The notes: generated from the letters alone by a model not told the origin. A DNA stretch of 64,000 nucleotides from Pieris napi (GCF_905475465.1 NC_062248.1:12276001-12340000), one strand, 5' to 3'; counted from the stretch's first letter, positions 44,901-58,998 are shown. Translations and numbers: made by a program.

Positions 44901-47900
44901 ACATTCAATAGCAACCCCTACGTAATATTTCTTACTTGATTCTCTCTTTATTCTAGTGATCGATTGCTACCGTCAACATAACATTTGGGTGTTAATTCTA
45001 AGTAATAGTCGGCGCATTCTATGCTCTTCATTCGATCTTAGTATTTTTTCTTACGTACAGTTTTATCAATTGCAATGATCAACTCTCAATATTTACTGAT
45101 ATCACCCACAATTATTGATAATGTTGTTATTTATCTGCTAATAATAATTGGTCATTATTACTATTGTTTTTAATGTGAATACGATATATATAATTTAAGT
45201 CATGTGTATGGAATTATTATTGATATTCACCTTATTACCCCTCTCGGTTTCTTAATACAAGTTAAAGTTTGTAATAATTTATGTAAATTATGAATTTATT
45301 TTAAAAACTACAATTAAATGGTACCTATTCGGTCTGAGCCACATAAATCCGTAAACCGAAAGTATTAATTTAAAATCCGGTCACTAATTGAAGCCACCTC
45401 CCGCCATCTGGCGTCATTTGTATGGAAATAGCTTTGTTTAATTTTTATTGTAAATTGATTCCTGAGCCCGTTGTTTGTTTAACTAGATTTTTATTATTCC
45501 CGTGAATGGCCGGTGGGTTTTTATAAACGCGGTCGCAATTAACTACGGTCGTTAGTTTTAATAGTTCTTCTTTAATTCAATCGTCTAATTTGTTTCGTTC
45601 CCGCTATTGTTGTGTGTGTGCTTATTTCTTCCAAGTTATGAGTAATGTATAGTACTGTACTACTAAGGGTTGCACAATCTAATGGGTTTATACGTCGTAT
45701 GGTCGTATATTATAATATTTGAAACGTCCAGAGCAATCTGAGCTCCTTATCTCGGATACCTGCTTCTGCCGGTCCGCCATAAATAAGCACCGGGCGAAGT
45801 GTCCCAAGATACCGAACCCAGCTACTTTATACACGATTGTCTCCTTTGTTGGTATAATTTATTCATAATCAGGTTTCAACTACTAATTTCTAAATTATAT
45901 TTTCAATAAACGTGACGCACACATTACTGTAGCTGTTAGGAATTTTCGAAAAAACAAGAAACAAATTCGTGGCGTTACTTAAGTCTTTCAGGTCTTGCAA
46001 GATATTATATGAATGATGTTTCGTGCGATTAATAATTGATTGAGATGTATGTATGATGTGCTCGGGAATATTCAACCGAGGAGTATATGTTACACATGTC
46101 ACTTTTCACATTCGATGAATATTTTCATTACCTTTTATTTTTCTTTGTTTTCGGGAGTTTGGCAATCGTACTTCGTACAGTTATATTTTTCCGTCGCCAA
46201 TCATAAATTATTTATTGGCATTGTGACATTAAGTAAATACATTTTTAATTTTATCTGCTGTTCTACAAGCTATTTCACTACTATCAATATTAAAACAAAA
46301 AAACAGTGATCCTAGTACCTTTTTGGTCTGGGTCTCAGATTTTTGTTTTTTTATCTGTTTCTAGATAATTTGTTTCTTAATAGTCTAGAATAGAAGGTGA
46401 TCAGCCTATTTCTTAAAGTGCCAAGTTAAATATTTAAGTATATAAGTTGGCTGACCTTTATTTAAAGAAAAAATAAATGTCTACGTATTACAATAATACG
46501 TATAAAAATTCTATGAATATGTATGTATGTATATATATACACAGAATGCTATGAATCACACAACCAAAACTCATTAAGAGTTTACCGTTCGAAACTTGAA
46601 AGTGAGGGGAAATTTCGGAATATTAACATTTTAAATCCCAGTTTTTAATAATCTCGGAAGCGCCTGGCTCGCTCTCAAATAGATAGCTGAAGCCGGTCAT
46701 TTCACAGTTACACCCATTAATCTCTCCCACTATTTCCATAAAATTGTTTAGCCTTGAGGTAATTATTTTGAACTCATTTTTTAATTAACACAATAAACTA
46801 AATCTACTCAAATTAATTACTTTGTAAAAACATATTATATATTAGAGTGATAAATATAATTAGAATAAGAAGTTAATTCGATTACAAATACTCTACCAAA
46901 CAATGGGGAATTAATTAACAAAGAAAGATCACAACAAATACAAATTGACACCTTGATTATCAAGTATTTTTGAGAGGTACTTCTCTCTCAATAAAGCTAC
47001 ATTAATTTTCTCCTCAAAATTACTTCTCAAATTTTCAATAAATTGTCATTGAGTCTGGCACTGCGAAACAACGTTTTACAGATTTCTTTATACTTATTGT
47101 AAGTGTGTCCTACTGTTTGCAATACTAGGATGTATTACTGACGATTGAAACACTACGAATATATGTTTTAATTAAAATAGCAGCAGCAAGCAATGCCAAA
47201 AAAAATTACCTATACATTCCATAATTATAACCAATGGATATAATATTTTAGCCAAGTTTAGCATTATTTAAGCGTTCATATTGAAGTCGGTGTTCTCTGA
47301 GTGCATACAGAGACAGGTGCAACAAACAAAGCGCCGTGTCCGTCGACCGACATCACGGATTATATACGCGCACGTTTCCCACCAATACTTTGCCCTGTTT
47401 ATTCTCTAAATAATAGCTAATGTTAACACGGTTTATATCAATCACGTATTATATATACACTCGTTGAAGTGCCTTAACGATGCGGGTCAGATGATGGGTC
47501 AAACACCCTGCTCTAAAGTGCAATTATAGCGGTATTAGGCAATTTTGGCAAATACAGTTGATTTAAATGTAACGTAATCTCAGTTTGGTAATATAAAAGC
47601 CATCGCTGTGCTCCTAGAGTATATCTAGTATAATAATTAGTTTAAAAATGAAATTAATTTATTCGTCTCTTATGGAGAAAATTATGTGCGACTGGAGTTA
47701 TACTGAAACGTAACGAATCACATAATACTATGTGTTGCAACAAGGAACTACCAAGCAATCTCAATATCACGCTATTGTTGAATTTTATCAAAATTTATTA
47801 AGAGCCTTTGTAGTGTAATCAGGCGTAGTATGTTGAAGAGTTATAGTACTTATACCTTTTTCTAAAAGTAAACCTTTCCATCAATGATAATAGGTCCTTT

Positions 47901-48020
47901 TCGCTGTACAAATTGTATCGTCAAACACCAATATACAACACCTTAGTAACCGGTTTACTCCTCTTTTTGTGATATAAAGTTTGGTTATAATGCAAAACTG
48001 CTCGTTGAGTTATATTACCT
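41953..48020. other. AT-rich, no gene recognised; one LINE tail and one CTCF-like word
   Basis: At 43,136-43,220 (+) a sequence ending GCAAATAAACGATTTATTTA looks like a LINE 3' tail. At 45,400-45,415 (-) GACGCCAGATGGCGGG resembles a CTCF core. Otherwise nothing was recognised. The stretch would be intronic if the 41.9 kb promoter serves MIP. Confidence 0.4.
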
Positions 48021-48255
48021 TTAGGATCTGTTTCACAATGTCCGGATAAGTTCCAAATTAGCTATTTATTACTTATTGGTAGGATAAACACTAATGTTGC
48101 GTTTCACGACTGTCAGATAGCGCTATTCGTCACATAAAATCCATCAAAAGTTATGAGTCCGATGAAGTGTCAAATAGCACAATTTATCTTCCAAATAATT
48201 TATGTGTTGCATAGCTATTTGGTACTTTATCCATACATTGTGAAACAGACCCTTA
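48021..48255. mobile_element. PIF/Harbinger-type MITE, 229 bp
   Basis: TTA at 48021-48023 and at 48253-48255 flank inverted ends: GGATCTGTTTCACAATGTCC on the left and, on the right read from its end, GGGTCTGTTTCACAATGTAT, both continuing GGATAA. The TTA target duplication and G-rich tip fit PIF/Harbinger. There is no coding capacity. Confidence 0.82.
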
Positions 48256-49900
48256 GAATAAATAATCACTCGCCAAGGTAAGCTCATTTAACATGTTGAA
48301 TATAATTATATTGTGGCGATTAAGATTATCAATTGAATCTGCCATAGACAATCATATTATGTAAGCAATTAATTGTTTTTACCCTTCGGGAACAAAACAA
48401 TTTGTCTCTGGTCAGGGTGCGTAGGAATGTTTGCTTTTCTAAAGTAAATTAACACGCAAATGTAATTTAATTTCCTGGATCTTTTTCGGCTCCATATACA
48501 ATACAATAAAGCAAGAAGTATCGAGCTTAAATAAGTAACAATGAACTCAAGGCCTTAGTGCGGCTGCTTCCGTTTCCGGCAAACTTATGTACAAATGTGA
48601 TCGCCTACTTTCTTTTTATTTATACTTCATTTCCTCTCACATTTTCATGTAAGTATATGAAGTCAAGGGTCGGTTCACAGATAGCTTTAGTGGTCTGGGC
48701 TTTTTATATGCAAAACAATTTCAAATATTCATATTAAAGATTTATTATGAATATTTGAAATTTATAAATTTTAAGGTTTCAAAGTTGATCTTTATTTTAT
48801 TAGATCGCTACCATGTAATAATAATAATATGGCATTTCTCGACTTGTCGATCAAAAACTATGTCAATCTCCAAAACATAAAAATATACTATTTTGGTTAT
48901 TACACGCGAATGGAAAATACTTCGGAACCCGTACCCTATGCAGAACGTAAATCAGCGGAAGTGGATAAAAAAGGTGAAATTGAAGTTTTTTGATTCCCCA
49001 ACCAGCTTCAACTTCCAAATTAATTTAGAGTTTACAAGCCAAACATGTCGCCATGTTTCATTCCACGCAAAACATATTTGTTCTGCATCAGCAGTAAATC
49101 CTTTTTAACGGCATTTTGTGTTGATTGAAAAAACACAAATTATTCTGAACCCTCGTGGGCAGTAAACATTAACTAAGTCTCGACAGTTAGCTATAGGCTA
49201 ACATTTTGCCATTTTTATTTTTGTATTTTCGCCATTTCGCGTGCACAGTGCACAATATAGGCCAAATAAAACAAGTGGCCATCTGTTACCGGTACTATAT
49301 CGTTTTAAATCCATGCATTCAAGTACTACCTGAATCGACAACATATAAAATTGACTTATAAAATTTTTTTGTTCATTTTAATTTTATATTACGTTTAAAA
49401 ATTATTATATTATTTCTACACTGCTTTTTTACGTTATTGTTTTGACTAGATCTCTTAAATAATTACACTACATAAAAAATTGTCCTCCCACAAGGTGATG
49501 TCACTATATATAATAATCAGATAATAAAAAATATTTATTAATTTAACCTCTCGTTGCATTACAATACCAGGACAATGAGAACACTTGAATAATTCGGGAG
49601 GCAACTGGTTCCTCATCCGTACGCTTATCTATTTGAGACAGCTACTCGAATATTCAAAGTAAAAGTCAACTACATATGCTTAAAGGCGAAGAGTGAAACG
49701 AATGTGCTTCTGAGAAAGTGTTAATATTTCAGCTTTTTATAGACATAATATTATTTTACTATATTTTTTATGACCTAAGAAAAATATTTGAAGAAACACG
49801 GAGTATGTACGTAGTCACATGTCAAGTTTAGAAAAGTATACTTTTACATGATATACATATTATTGTGTATATGACGTTCGTTATTCAATATGTTCTCTTT
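48256..49900. other. AT-rich, no gene recognised; one hairpin
   Basis: A perfect 15-bp inverted repeat is at 48718-48732 and 48747-48761 (ATTTCAAATATTCAT). Nothing else was recognised. Confidence 0.4.
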
Positions 49901-50446
49901 TTAGGCCGTTTCTCCACTGCTCCGGTCCGGCAAACGTTTATTACCGATCCGATTTAGAAACTCACAACAGTACTTACGTACTTCTCCACGACTCCGGCAT
50001 CCGGTTTTTAACGATCCGATAACTTGCTAGATCGGAACGCGGTGTTTTATCGGTCGAGTATCCAAGAGGTTATAAATTATTATTCACAGGTTTATTTATA
50101 GTTTGTTTAATTTGAAAGAATCTGGATAACCTGGACCAAACCAAATTATGTTGCTATTTATTTATATGTTTATACCAAAGTATTAGTGAACTATTTATAA
50201 TATTTTAAGATTGTTAAAAAAGTAATAAACTTGCCAGGGCAACAAAATATTCAGAATTTAGAACGTTTTATTAATAAAATAAAGTATATGGGTTATAGTT
50301 AATATAGGTGTTGCATGATAAATATACAAGAATCGATTATTGTTGGATCGGATATAGTGGAGGAGCGCAATCCGGCCATCCGATATTTTTCTCATGACTC
50401 ATTCCGGTATCCGACGCCGAACCGGAGCAGTGGAGAAAGGGCCTTA
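49901..50446. mobile_element. PIF/Harbinger-type MITE, 540 bp
   Basis: TTA at 49901-49903 and 50444-50446. The ends GGCCGTTTCTCCACTGCTCC (left) and, read from the right, GGCCCTTTCTCCACTGCTCC match except for one base and continue GGT(C/T)CGG. The interior repeats CCGATCCG and TCCGG words but has no transposase. Confidence 0.85.
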
Positions 50447-52320
50447 GAGCGTTAGCTGTGAGCTCTGTGGGTGCTTTAACATAAAATATTTGCACCGAAT
50501 AGAACAAAAAGCTTTTTAACAAACCCGCATGCAGATCTTGCGTCGTGCATCACGAGCTGTACTCGCAACTCGTAAATACAAATATTATACAACCTCAGAA
50601 CCGTCCTAAAATAGGACACCACATTTTTTTATGCAAAAGTTTTCCATTTCCTCTCAAAGTCGCTTTGACACGACTCTCGTAATATTGTTGGTAAAAACGT
50701 TATATCTGTCCGTAATGAGCAACTAATGAGCTCGCCGCACACTTTTATTTACTCTTTCGCAATTTATAAGCTGCTTACAACTTAAAGGATGACATCGTAA
50801 TGTTTTTCGAAAAGCTACACAAACCGTTTCGCCGCTTATTTGCCCAAATAGGACAAAAACTTTACACAACCTTAAGATGAATTAACACGACCTTTCTCAC
50901 TTACGTCACATAACTAACTATATTTATATACACAGATAACTAACACTCTTGGTATGTGTGTGTAAATGTATTTATGTTTAAAAGTGCTAACCAGTGTTGA
51001 ACAAGTTGAAGCGCCATGAATCGTGTATCGTGATTGATGAGTTTTTGTAATTATATTGTGCAGACAAAACGGCAAAACTTTGTTATTTAAAACCGCAACC
51101 TTCCAACAGTGCCTGTTCTTATTTACATTACCGAACACCAATATTAACTGCTAGTATTTTGCGTTCTACTCGCTTCATTCTATGTATGGTGTGCTGTATT
51201 TTTGGGAGACCTACTAGATAGATAAGTGAAATCTATGTATGTTGAAGATTTAAGTTGTGTAGGTGTGAGAACGGAAGCTTCGACAGAGGCAGTGGATTGT
51301 CAAGTTTTCTCGTTACTGAAGCCCACGAAGCGCGAACCCTTATGAGATACTTTCCTTCTTTAAATGTCGAATCACAAATCTAAATATATACCAACTCACT
51401 ACCAACTGAGGCAAATAAATTTTGTTACGAATAAAGTTTACCATTATTAGAAGTAGATTCGAAATATTGGTTGAAAAAATAATATAACTGCTCTTTTAGA
51501 TGAATTTGATTTTTTCTGAATTTGTATAAACTCCCAAATCCCCTTTATGCCCGGGACTTGGAGTATACTAGGTTACTACGTCTCATTTAGTCAAATCACT
51601 CTTTTCTGCCTGTCAACTATTATTTTTAAAGGGGTGGAACTCAGGACATATTGATATGATGAATTATGAAATTAATTATTATTTAATGCTAATTAAATGA
51701 CACGTGACATTCTTTGGACTCCCGGGCTCTTTTCAAACAATTTTCTATTAAAAAGTGCTCAGTGATCGTTTGGGTTTTAGCGTTCTTTATAATAATGTGT
51801 TACTGTTTTACGTTGAATTTTGAATGTGAATACAATATAGACTTACTAAATGGCCACATAAGAGGACAAAGCGTTTTACTTTACGTTTATTTTAATGCTA
51901 TTATACAAGCAATTTTTGATTAAAATGAAAAATGGCCACGACAGAGTTTTTAATGAAAGATTGGCGATACAGACACCAAGAGGACGGTTAACGACGTGAC
52001 AGTTTAATAACGGCGCCTTTCCCCTTCCTTCCCTCGCCGGCCCTCACCCTCACCCGCGCCAATACGCTGTTGATGGAGATTAAGAGATTGAAGCATTCCA
52101 ATAACTTATAAAACATGACTACATATGGTTAACTACAACTACAAACTCCGAATGCCGTTTCAGCCGTTTAATTTATGCAGCCAGTAAGACTGAACAGCAT
52201 ATCACCAAGAATTTAAAAAAATATGAAACGAATATGATCAGACGAACATTTAAAAGTTTTTTAAGGCTACTATACAGTTTCCTTATAAGTTTTCAATTTC
52301 TACCACTAAATAGTAAGGCA
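50447..52320. other. AT-rich, no gene recognised
   Basis: A GC-richer patch at 51,995-52,070 (CCTTCCCTCGCCGGCCCTCA) stands out from the surroundings. No coding region was recognised. Confidence 0.4.
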
Positions 52321-52329
52321 CGGCTCCGA

Positions 52330-53100
52330 AATTTTATAATAATAATAATTTTATTCATCAGACAAATACAGTCCATTGATTGATTAGTAAGTTAGTAACA
52401 ATAGTTTCTTAAGATCTATGTTAGTAGAATAAGTAAAAAGAAGAAAAAAGTAGGTAAACAAAAACTATTAGGTACAAAGCCCTGCGGAGATGTCGGAGCA
52501 GTGTCGTAAATAGGGGCACTCCATTCTCTCGACTATCATCCGTAAGATGTTGCTGGAGCTGCCCCGCACCCGGCGCACCAAAGACGCGCACCGCTTTCGC
52601 ATAGTGGCGAAAAAGCAATCCACCCGCGCCTCTGCAAACATTCCTGATGCGCTGCAGAAGCGAGGCAACCCCAGCAACACCCTAAATGCGTTTTTTATTA
52701 TACTGCACCCGAAGCGAGTTGTATGTTTGTCGAGTGAAACTGGCCCATAGGCTGCACGTGAAGAAGCTAGTGCAATATGCTCTGAATAATGTGACTTTTA
52801 CGTCATGAGAACAACGTACAAACCTACGAGCCAGCATATATTTTGCTCTAACTATATCGCCATTATCTTTGAGGTTGGGGAGTAGGACGTGCCCAAGGTA
52901 TTTAAACTTACTAACTCGCTGTAAAACACTGTTGTTAATAGTAACTGTCGGCACATTTTGTCTCCTCCTCCCCGACTCAAACACCATCACTTGGCTTTTC
53001 TTGGCATTATAGATAAGACTTATGGTAATCTGTGAAGCAGCACCTATTTTTATTTGATTACATCGCCGCCAACAAATTATACGAAGCTTAGCCAATCTTC
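52330..53100 (-). pseudogene. LINE reverse-transcriptase C-terminal part, broken
   Basis: The minus-strand frame 53,095-52,682 has SLIYNAKKSQVMVFESG, VLQRVSKFKYLGHVL, YMLARRFVRCSHDVKVTLFR, AYCTSFFTCSLW and YNSLRVQYN. A shift leads to VLLGLPRFCSASGMFAEARV and MRKRCASLVRRVRGSSSN (52,680-52,468). This is the thumb and C-terminal region of a LINE family common in Lepidoptera. It ends in AATAAAATTATTATTAT (tail near 52,335). Confidence 0.72.
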
Positions 53101-53600
53101 GATTGCAGCTACTAAAAGCTGTTGACGATTACCGAAACTCGGAACTGCATATAAATATACTTAAAAAGATATATACATTATACACACACATATATATAGA
53201 GCTATAACTATATAATAGGTTCCTTTATCTGCAAGCCCCTCGAGATTACTTACGCTATACGTATATATGATGGCTTGGAATCATGAAAGCGAGTGAAGTA
53301 TGACAGAGACCGACCCAAAATCATAATTAAGAATAATCTGAATGTTTTGATGATTGAAAATTATTGTAATATTTGTCGACCGAAGTCTGTTTAGTGCCTT
53401 AAGTTACGTGAAGTCTCAAGTTTATAATAAACCCCAAACGGTTTTAGATAGTTGACTTCAAATAAACCGCAAGTTAATTTGAACCGATCAAATGAAAAGT
53501 CAACGGGCAGATTATCCTCCGTCAACTGATCTCGTCCAAACTTTAAGTATCGTCTTAATAACTACTTGATAGTCAGTCGTTCTGTCCTCATTTAAAACTA
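53101..53600. other. AT-rich, no gene recognised
   Basis: Nothing recognised apart from a short TA/CA repeat near 53,165-53,200. Confidence 0.4.
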
Positions 53601-53619
53601 TACTAACTATACCTTTGGT

Positions 53620-54010
53620 AGGTTTTTTCTCAAACACCTTTTGTAACACCCTTTGGCCATTAAGGTTTACAATAATTTACCAAAAGAATTAAAAGATCTT
53701 CCGACTAGAGTCTTTAAAAATCGACTTGGTGTTTTACTTTTGAAAAAAATGTATTATACAATAAATGATTATTTGCGTGAGACACTGTTATTTAATAACG
53801 TATGATATGTAGAATACAAATAATATAAGAACTGACCAATTCATATGCCTAAAAATGTAAAATGTAAAATTCCTTTAAAGACAAATTTGCGCGCCATTGT
53901 GTGCGGCAGAATATGCGAAATTACGCATTCATAAGGTGGTACATTTACCACCTTACACATTTTGTAGGATATTCTTGCGATAAATTGTTATTATTATTTG
54001 ATTATTATTT
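53620..54010 (+). mobile_element. LINE 3' end: last codons and 3' UTR
   Basis: In frame: HPLAIKVYNNLPKELKDLP (with a preceding shift) and FKNRLGVLLLKKMYYTINDY, then a stop. A 3' UTR with TTTGCGCGCCATTGTGTGCG and a hairpin AAGGTGGTA-CATT-TACCACCTT follows, and an ATT-rich tail ends near 54,010. Orientation is opposite to the LINE just upstream. Confidence 0.65.
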
Positions 54011-55420
54011 AAATCTAAGTGTTCACTAAATACGACTTGGCTGAAAACTAATTTTAATCTATTTCCTCATACACCGAATTAAATTAATCGATTTATAAAC
54101 TGATATTCGTTACTCTACTAACGGTAATTTGATAAAACGTTATTAATTAAATACGCCGATAATATGGTAATAAGCGCTCATTATACAACGTGACAAATCC
54201 GATGCGTGTTGAAAGACCGCGTGACACGATTACTGTGTATTTGCCACGTACGCGCTGTCGATAATGCGTGAATGCCTCAATCACTGACGTCTCGACAAGC
54301 GTGAGACACTTGAACGTAAGACTCGTTCGAAAACGTGACTTACATGTAACAATTCTATAACGGAAGAATTATTTAATTTATTTATTATAAAAATTAAATT
54401 CTACTACTCGCTTCAGAACAACGATGTATTTATTGATAGAGGAAATTTTCATTGATTTAATAGTAAGGGAAGCGGACGAGGGGTTATGTCTCGAAATGGA
54501 AACGTAGCCAGAAATATAATTCCGGCAATTCGCAATAATCTCGCTGCAAATTAGGTTAGAGCGGGCTCGAGGCGCGCAGTTAAATCTGTTTGCCCTATTA
54601 AACACTCATAAACATTATTTATAATTTACTTGTGTTTTTTTCATAATCCTCGGTTACGTGAGATTTAAACATTTATCTAATTCCTATAAATACATATTAC
54701 GTCTATGTCGATTACTTACTGTTTAACTGAACTGTTTGTTGATGTAGCTAAAGGAACAGTGTCATGTAAAAATAATGAATCACTCCAAAAGAAGTAAATG
54801 AAACGTTGATTACGGCCTCACAGCAGCAAAGCTTCGATACAAAGTTAGGCGGTCTCCAAACAGAAAGCCACCATCCCAAACTCGTAATCTCCGCTAAGCC
54901 TGCCCGTAGACCTTAATCGAAATTAAATGTTTATTATTAAACCGACGTTATAATTTATCGAGTCCTATTTAGCACAGTTTAATTATACTTAGCCGATTAA
55001 AAGTATAATACATTTAAACAAAATAAATGTCTATATTTGCATAATTTACAACATTTCACAGGAACCATTCATTTAAAGTTGTAGCTGTTTGTGTCTCATT
55101 AGTCCATCTAGTCTTTATTTTGTTCTGGCTATGAAAGTATACAGTAATGCTCCTACTACAGCTATCTATTTTGTCTTTTGAAAATATACTCCATGTGTAG
55201 CAGGCACTATTTAATTAATCGAAGATGTTTAGTAATTCATAGATATCGATCCAATTCTCCGCCTTTCGTGAGCACTTGACCTGGCAAAATCTGTTATAAT
55301 TCCCACCAAGGAAATGCACATACATTTCCAGTTTCCAATAAAATAACAAAAGACTACTACAAATATTTGCAAGTAATTATATAAATTAGTATGGAAACTC
55401 TAAACAAGAGTGTTCGATTT
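54011..55420. other. AT-rich, no gene recognised
   Basis: No feature could be supported. Confidence 0.4.
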
Positions 55421-55429
55421 CACATCCAG

Positions 55430-55860
55430 CCATAGAAAAAATACTAGAAATTATCCATAACAACCATAAAGACTATATAGTTATTTTATTGGATTAGAAA
55501 TTGGAGCGGAATTTGGAAAAGGATCAGATAAATTTATTGTATAAGTACATAAATGCTTATAATTTTATATTGTTATGAAAAATAAAACTGGCTAAAATTC
55601 TATATACATCAATATTTATATTAGATAAAAGGACAGAAATTGAAGTAGGAAAAGGAATTTTAATGGATAAAAGTGAGGAAATAAAAGCGGAACGGTCGTG
55701 TCGAGTACAGGCGAAGAATATATGATTAAAATCCCCAACGTCATTGCCACACTCACAAATATCGTTAGGCAAAATGCAAAGGAATGCATGTACTTTACAA
55801 TAGTGTATTGAACAATCCTACCAATATTCAGCCAAGTGGGAATTTTTGTAACCTTACCCC
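55430..55860 (-). pseudogene. C-terminal tail of an I-type LINE
   Basis: Minus strand: RGKVTKIPTWLNIGRIVQYT near 55,830, then the frame 55,772-55,557 PNDICECGNDVGDFNHIFFA, CTRHDRS and SLLSIKIPFPTSISVLLSN, ending NNIKL and a stop. The CxC...H...C finger after an RNase H domain is the usual end of I-group ORF2. It is a 5'-truncated copy. Confidence 0.65.
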
Positions 55861-57370
55861 TATTTTTTAGTCTAATTTGACCGGATTATTTCATCTCATT
55901 TAATTTCATTTGATATCAATAAAAAAATTCTACTGAAGACTTGGGCATAGTTCCCTTTGCCTACCCAGAATGGATGAAAAAAAATCTCTGCTTATATTCT
56001 TTTACGGTTGGCGCCATTTTCCAAAAATGTTCTTTATTTAATTGCTCATTTTCGTGCAACTGTATTAAAAATAGTTGTTCAGTACACGTGCGGAACTGCC
56101 AACCCTCACCTTTGCAATGACAGGCCTTCCACACTCGTAATAAAATATACTATTACAAAACGTTAAGTAAAAAGCGATTGCTACGCTTTGCTACGTGGCT
56201 ACGGCGTAGATGCTGTAAAAATATTAGTAAAATTGTATTTCTATTATATCAGTCCTTGTAAAGAGAATATTGTTCCTTAATTTAATAACTTTTTGTGTAA
56301 TTATTAATACAACATTTAATTGGCTGGACGTATAAATTAATTTAATAATTATACAACACGTTGAAATTATTCGTAATTTATTAGCCACTTCATCACGTCA
56401 TTTATTGAGAATTCAATTTCTGTATTTGTAAGTTTAATTTAATTATTCCGAAAAACGTTGTTAATACTGAGCTAAAATAAATTAAACGATTCATTAAAGC
56501 TGTACTGATTTTGAATATTGTCATTAACTTTGCGGGTCCTTTCAAATTTGAGTAGAGGACAAACGAGGTGCTCGCTTTGTGCCTTAAATTGTGAGTTGTT
56601 GTACAAGTTTCATTCCATATTGAAGCCCTTTGATGAATTTCTGGATCTGGAATGTTAGAAATGTATTCGTGGATTTTTATACGACTAACTCCCTCAGCAT
56701 AGAAGTCAAGAGAAAGAAATTGACTTCCTCGTGTCATTAACATCAATTAGCTACTTTACTCTAGCTATCACCTAAAACAGTCGGATGAAGAGCAAAACTG
56801 TTAACCTTTTCGTGATCTGGCAACTTGAACGGTTCATATAATCTAAATCATGTGCTCTTACTACGACATATTGCATTCATATATAGTAGACGTTGAAAGC
56901 ATTAAATGAAATGCTAATGTGCCAACTGATGAATATTGAAGGTCACGTTCAGAGCGATGCTTTCATTGAAATTTTACTAAAATCTTTTATCAAATTGTAT
57001 ACAACACTATTATTAAAATGTTATAATAATACTAGTTAATAAATTAGTTTAGTATTAGTGATTAGCCGAAACTTATTAACAGTATGAAGAATAAACTAAA
57101 ATTATATATATAAATTATATGCAGAAATATAGAAACTACCTAATAGTTTCTATAATTCTGCTCTATGTATTGAAACCGCAAGGATTAAACGATTCGGTTT
57201 TAGCTTTTAAAATTGAAAAGAAGTTTATCTGTACAATCGTTTTTTAATTACTTGATTTTTTTGCGACTGTCCCAACAGTTTCGGCTCCGTGTGGATTCTA
57301 ATTCAATTGAAACATCCAACCTACAGCGTTTCGCCGCGGAATAAAACTAAGTAAACAAATAAGTTGGCTC
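55861..57370. other. AT-rich, no gene recognised
   Basis: The ORF at 56,402-56,746 (-) shows no family words and is probably chance. Confidence 0.4.
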
Positions 57371-57490
57371 TATAAAAAGGCCTGTGACGCAATCGGGGTA
57401 TCTTCAGATTTAACCTACATCAGATACATATTTATACCTATGAGATTTATGTGTATGAGGCTGATCGATATCACTCTATAAATACAAAAT
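57371..57490 (+). promoter_or_regulatory. Candidate proximal MIP promoter and leader exon
   Basis: TATAAAAAGG at 57371-57380 is followed about 31-34 bases later by TTCAGAT, an insect initiator (TCAG). The transcript would run to 57490, where ACAAAAT|GTAAGTCTGC is a strong donor. The next good acceptor on the strand is TGTTACAG at 58,991-58,998, directly before the MIP ATG. The leader holds a short upstream frame of 13 codons (from ATGAGATTTATG) that ends before the donor. Confidence 0.6.
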
Positions 57491-58974
57491 GTAAGTCTGC
57501 TTTTATATCGCAATATACGACATTTCTCCCGAACAATGCTTTTTACCTGCTTGACTCTGTATCCTACAGGATTTTTTCGGTTCTTTATATTTAAGTATTA
57601 GGTTGCTTCCTCGTTATATCTTTGAATGTATCTCTATTAATAATAATAATGTGTTGATTGCGATATCGTATCGTTCACTGTGAAGAATAACAACTCCATG
57701 ACACGTAGGTAACGACCATCAAAGCTTGACCTCTCACGTGTTCCAGTCGTTTGACAACGACAACGGCCTCAAGTAATCCCATTGAAGTGCAACAGATCAA
57801 CTTACAATGGATAGTGCAGCTGGCGCTTTTTATAGAATATTGGCTTAGGGAATTAAACCGTGCCGTGTTCGTTTATTCTCTTTTAAATAAATATGTCTTG
57901 TATACTTATATTTTGGATACATAACGCCGTAGGTAAAGTAAGTAAAGTAAAAAATCATTTAATCATATAGGTAACATAATGTACATTAATGATTCGTCAG
58001 TAAAGAAATACATAGTAATGCTTCTAATTTTACATTTACTGCCAGTTCTCAAATCAAGGGCGTAGAACGGAAGAGAAGAACTGGCAATAAACTCTCCGCC
58101 ACTCTTTTTAATCGCCTTTTTTTTACACGACGTTTGTAAGGAGCTGCAACCTTTACACAATGTTCCACATGACATATTAAGTAATTAATAATAATAACAT
58201 TAATTAAAAAAAAAACAAAGACTTGTCCTCTATCAGCAGGAGGCATGGTGAAATAGGAGCACACACTTACATTCTCGTAGTGAAGCACCGATCGGTTGAA
58301 ATGATTTGCATTCCGAAATTCTTATTTACAAACCAACTCTGGCGAACACTTCCGTTTAATTACTTTCAGCTTTACCAACATCCCTGTCCAAACAAAGTGT
58401 TTTAAATTATCTTTAAAGTACTATGAATGTAGAAATAAGGAGGAAAACTATTTCCGCATTTCGTCATAAAGGAAATTCTAAAGCATCTTATTTGTTTTCA
58501 ATTGCAAAAACAAAAGCTTGGTACAACAAAGCATTCTTTATACCCTGAAAGCCTTATTTTCTATATTCATTTCTTTTTGAGTGCTTAACAACTACTTTTA
58601 AATGTAATAAAGCAATTTGTATTAAAATGCATTCCTCCAACTTTTCTCTTTGTTTATAAGTTTTAGAATGTGTCAGCTATGAAGGAGGGGCTGAGAAATG
58701 TGGATTTCGCATCCTGAACATCCTGATAACATTTTACTAATTAACATTCTTTACCCGAAAGCCGTAAACAACCTGAAAATGTTTAAATTCTTTGTTTTGT
58801 TGTCAGGAAGAGTAAATTATAAATGCAAAATTATACGTTCTGTCATTGTCATAATAATTATATTTCAATAAGCAATTTCAGATAAAAACATTCATTTGGT
58901 AGAGAATATTCTGGTTCATAATTTGCTCGGACTTCATAGAATATATCTTTTAAAAACTTTCGAATGTAAGTTTT
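57491..58974. other. Probable MIP intron 1, with a LINE 3' end
   Basis: The main recognised content is the minus-strand LINE tail listed at 57,945-58,215. The remainder is AT-rich. Confidence 0.4.
57945..58215 (-). mobile_element. LINE 3' UTR fragment
   Basis: Read on minus: AAAAAGAGTGGCGGAGAGTT, ATTGCCAGTTCTTCTCTTCC, GTTCTACGCCCTTGATTTGA and GAACTGGCAGTAAATGTAAA. This is a 3' UTR I know as very frequent in moth and butterfly genomes. GCCAGTTCT and AGAACTGGC pair as a stem. Repeats of the TAAAG type mark the tail (about 57,930-57,955). Confidence 0.7.
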
Positions 58975-58998
58975 ATGAAACGTTTGCAAATGTTACAG

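Noticed and set aside
44211..46309. Several ORFs of 64-89 codons
   Set aside because: AT-rich chance frames without motifs, splice context or codon bias.
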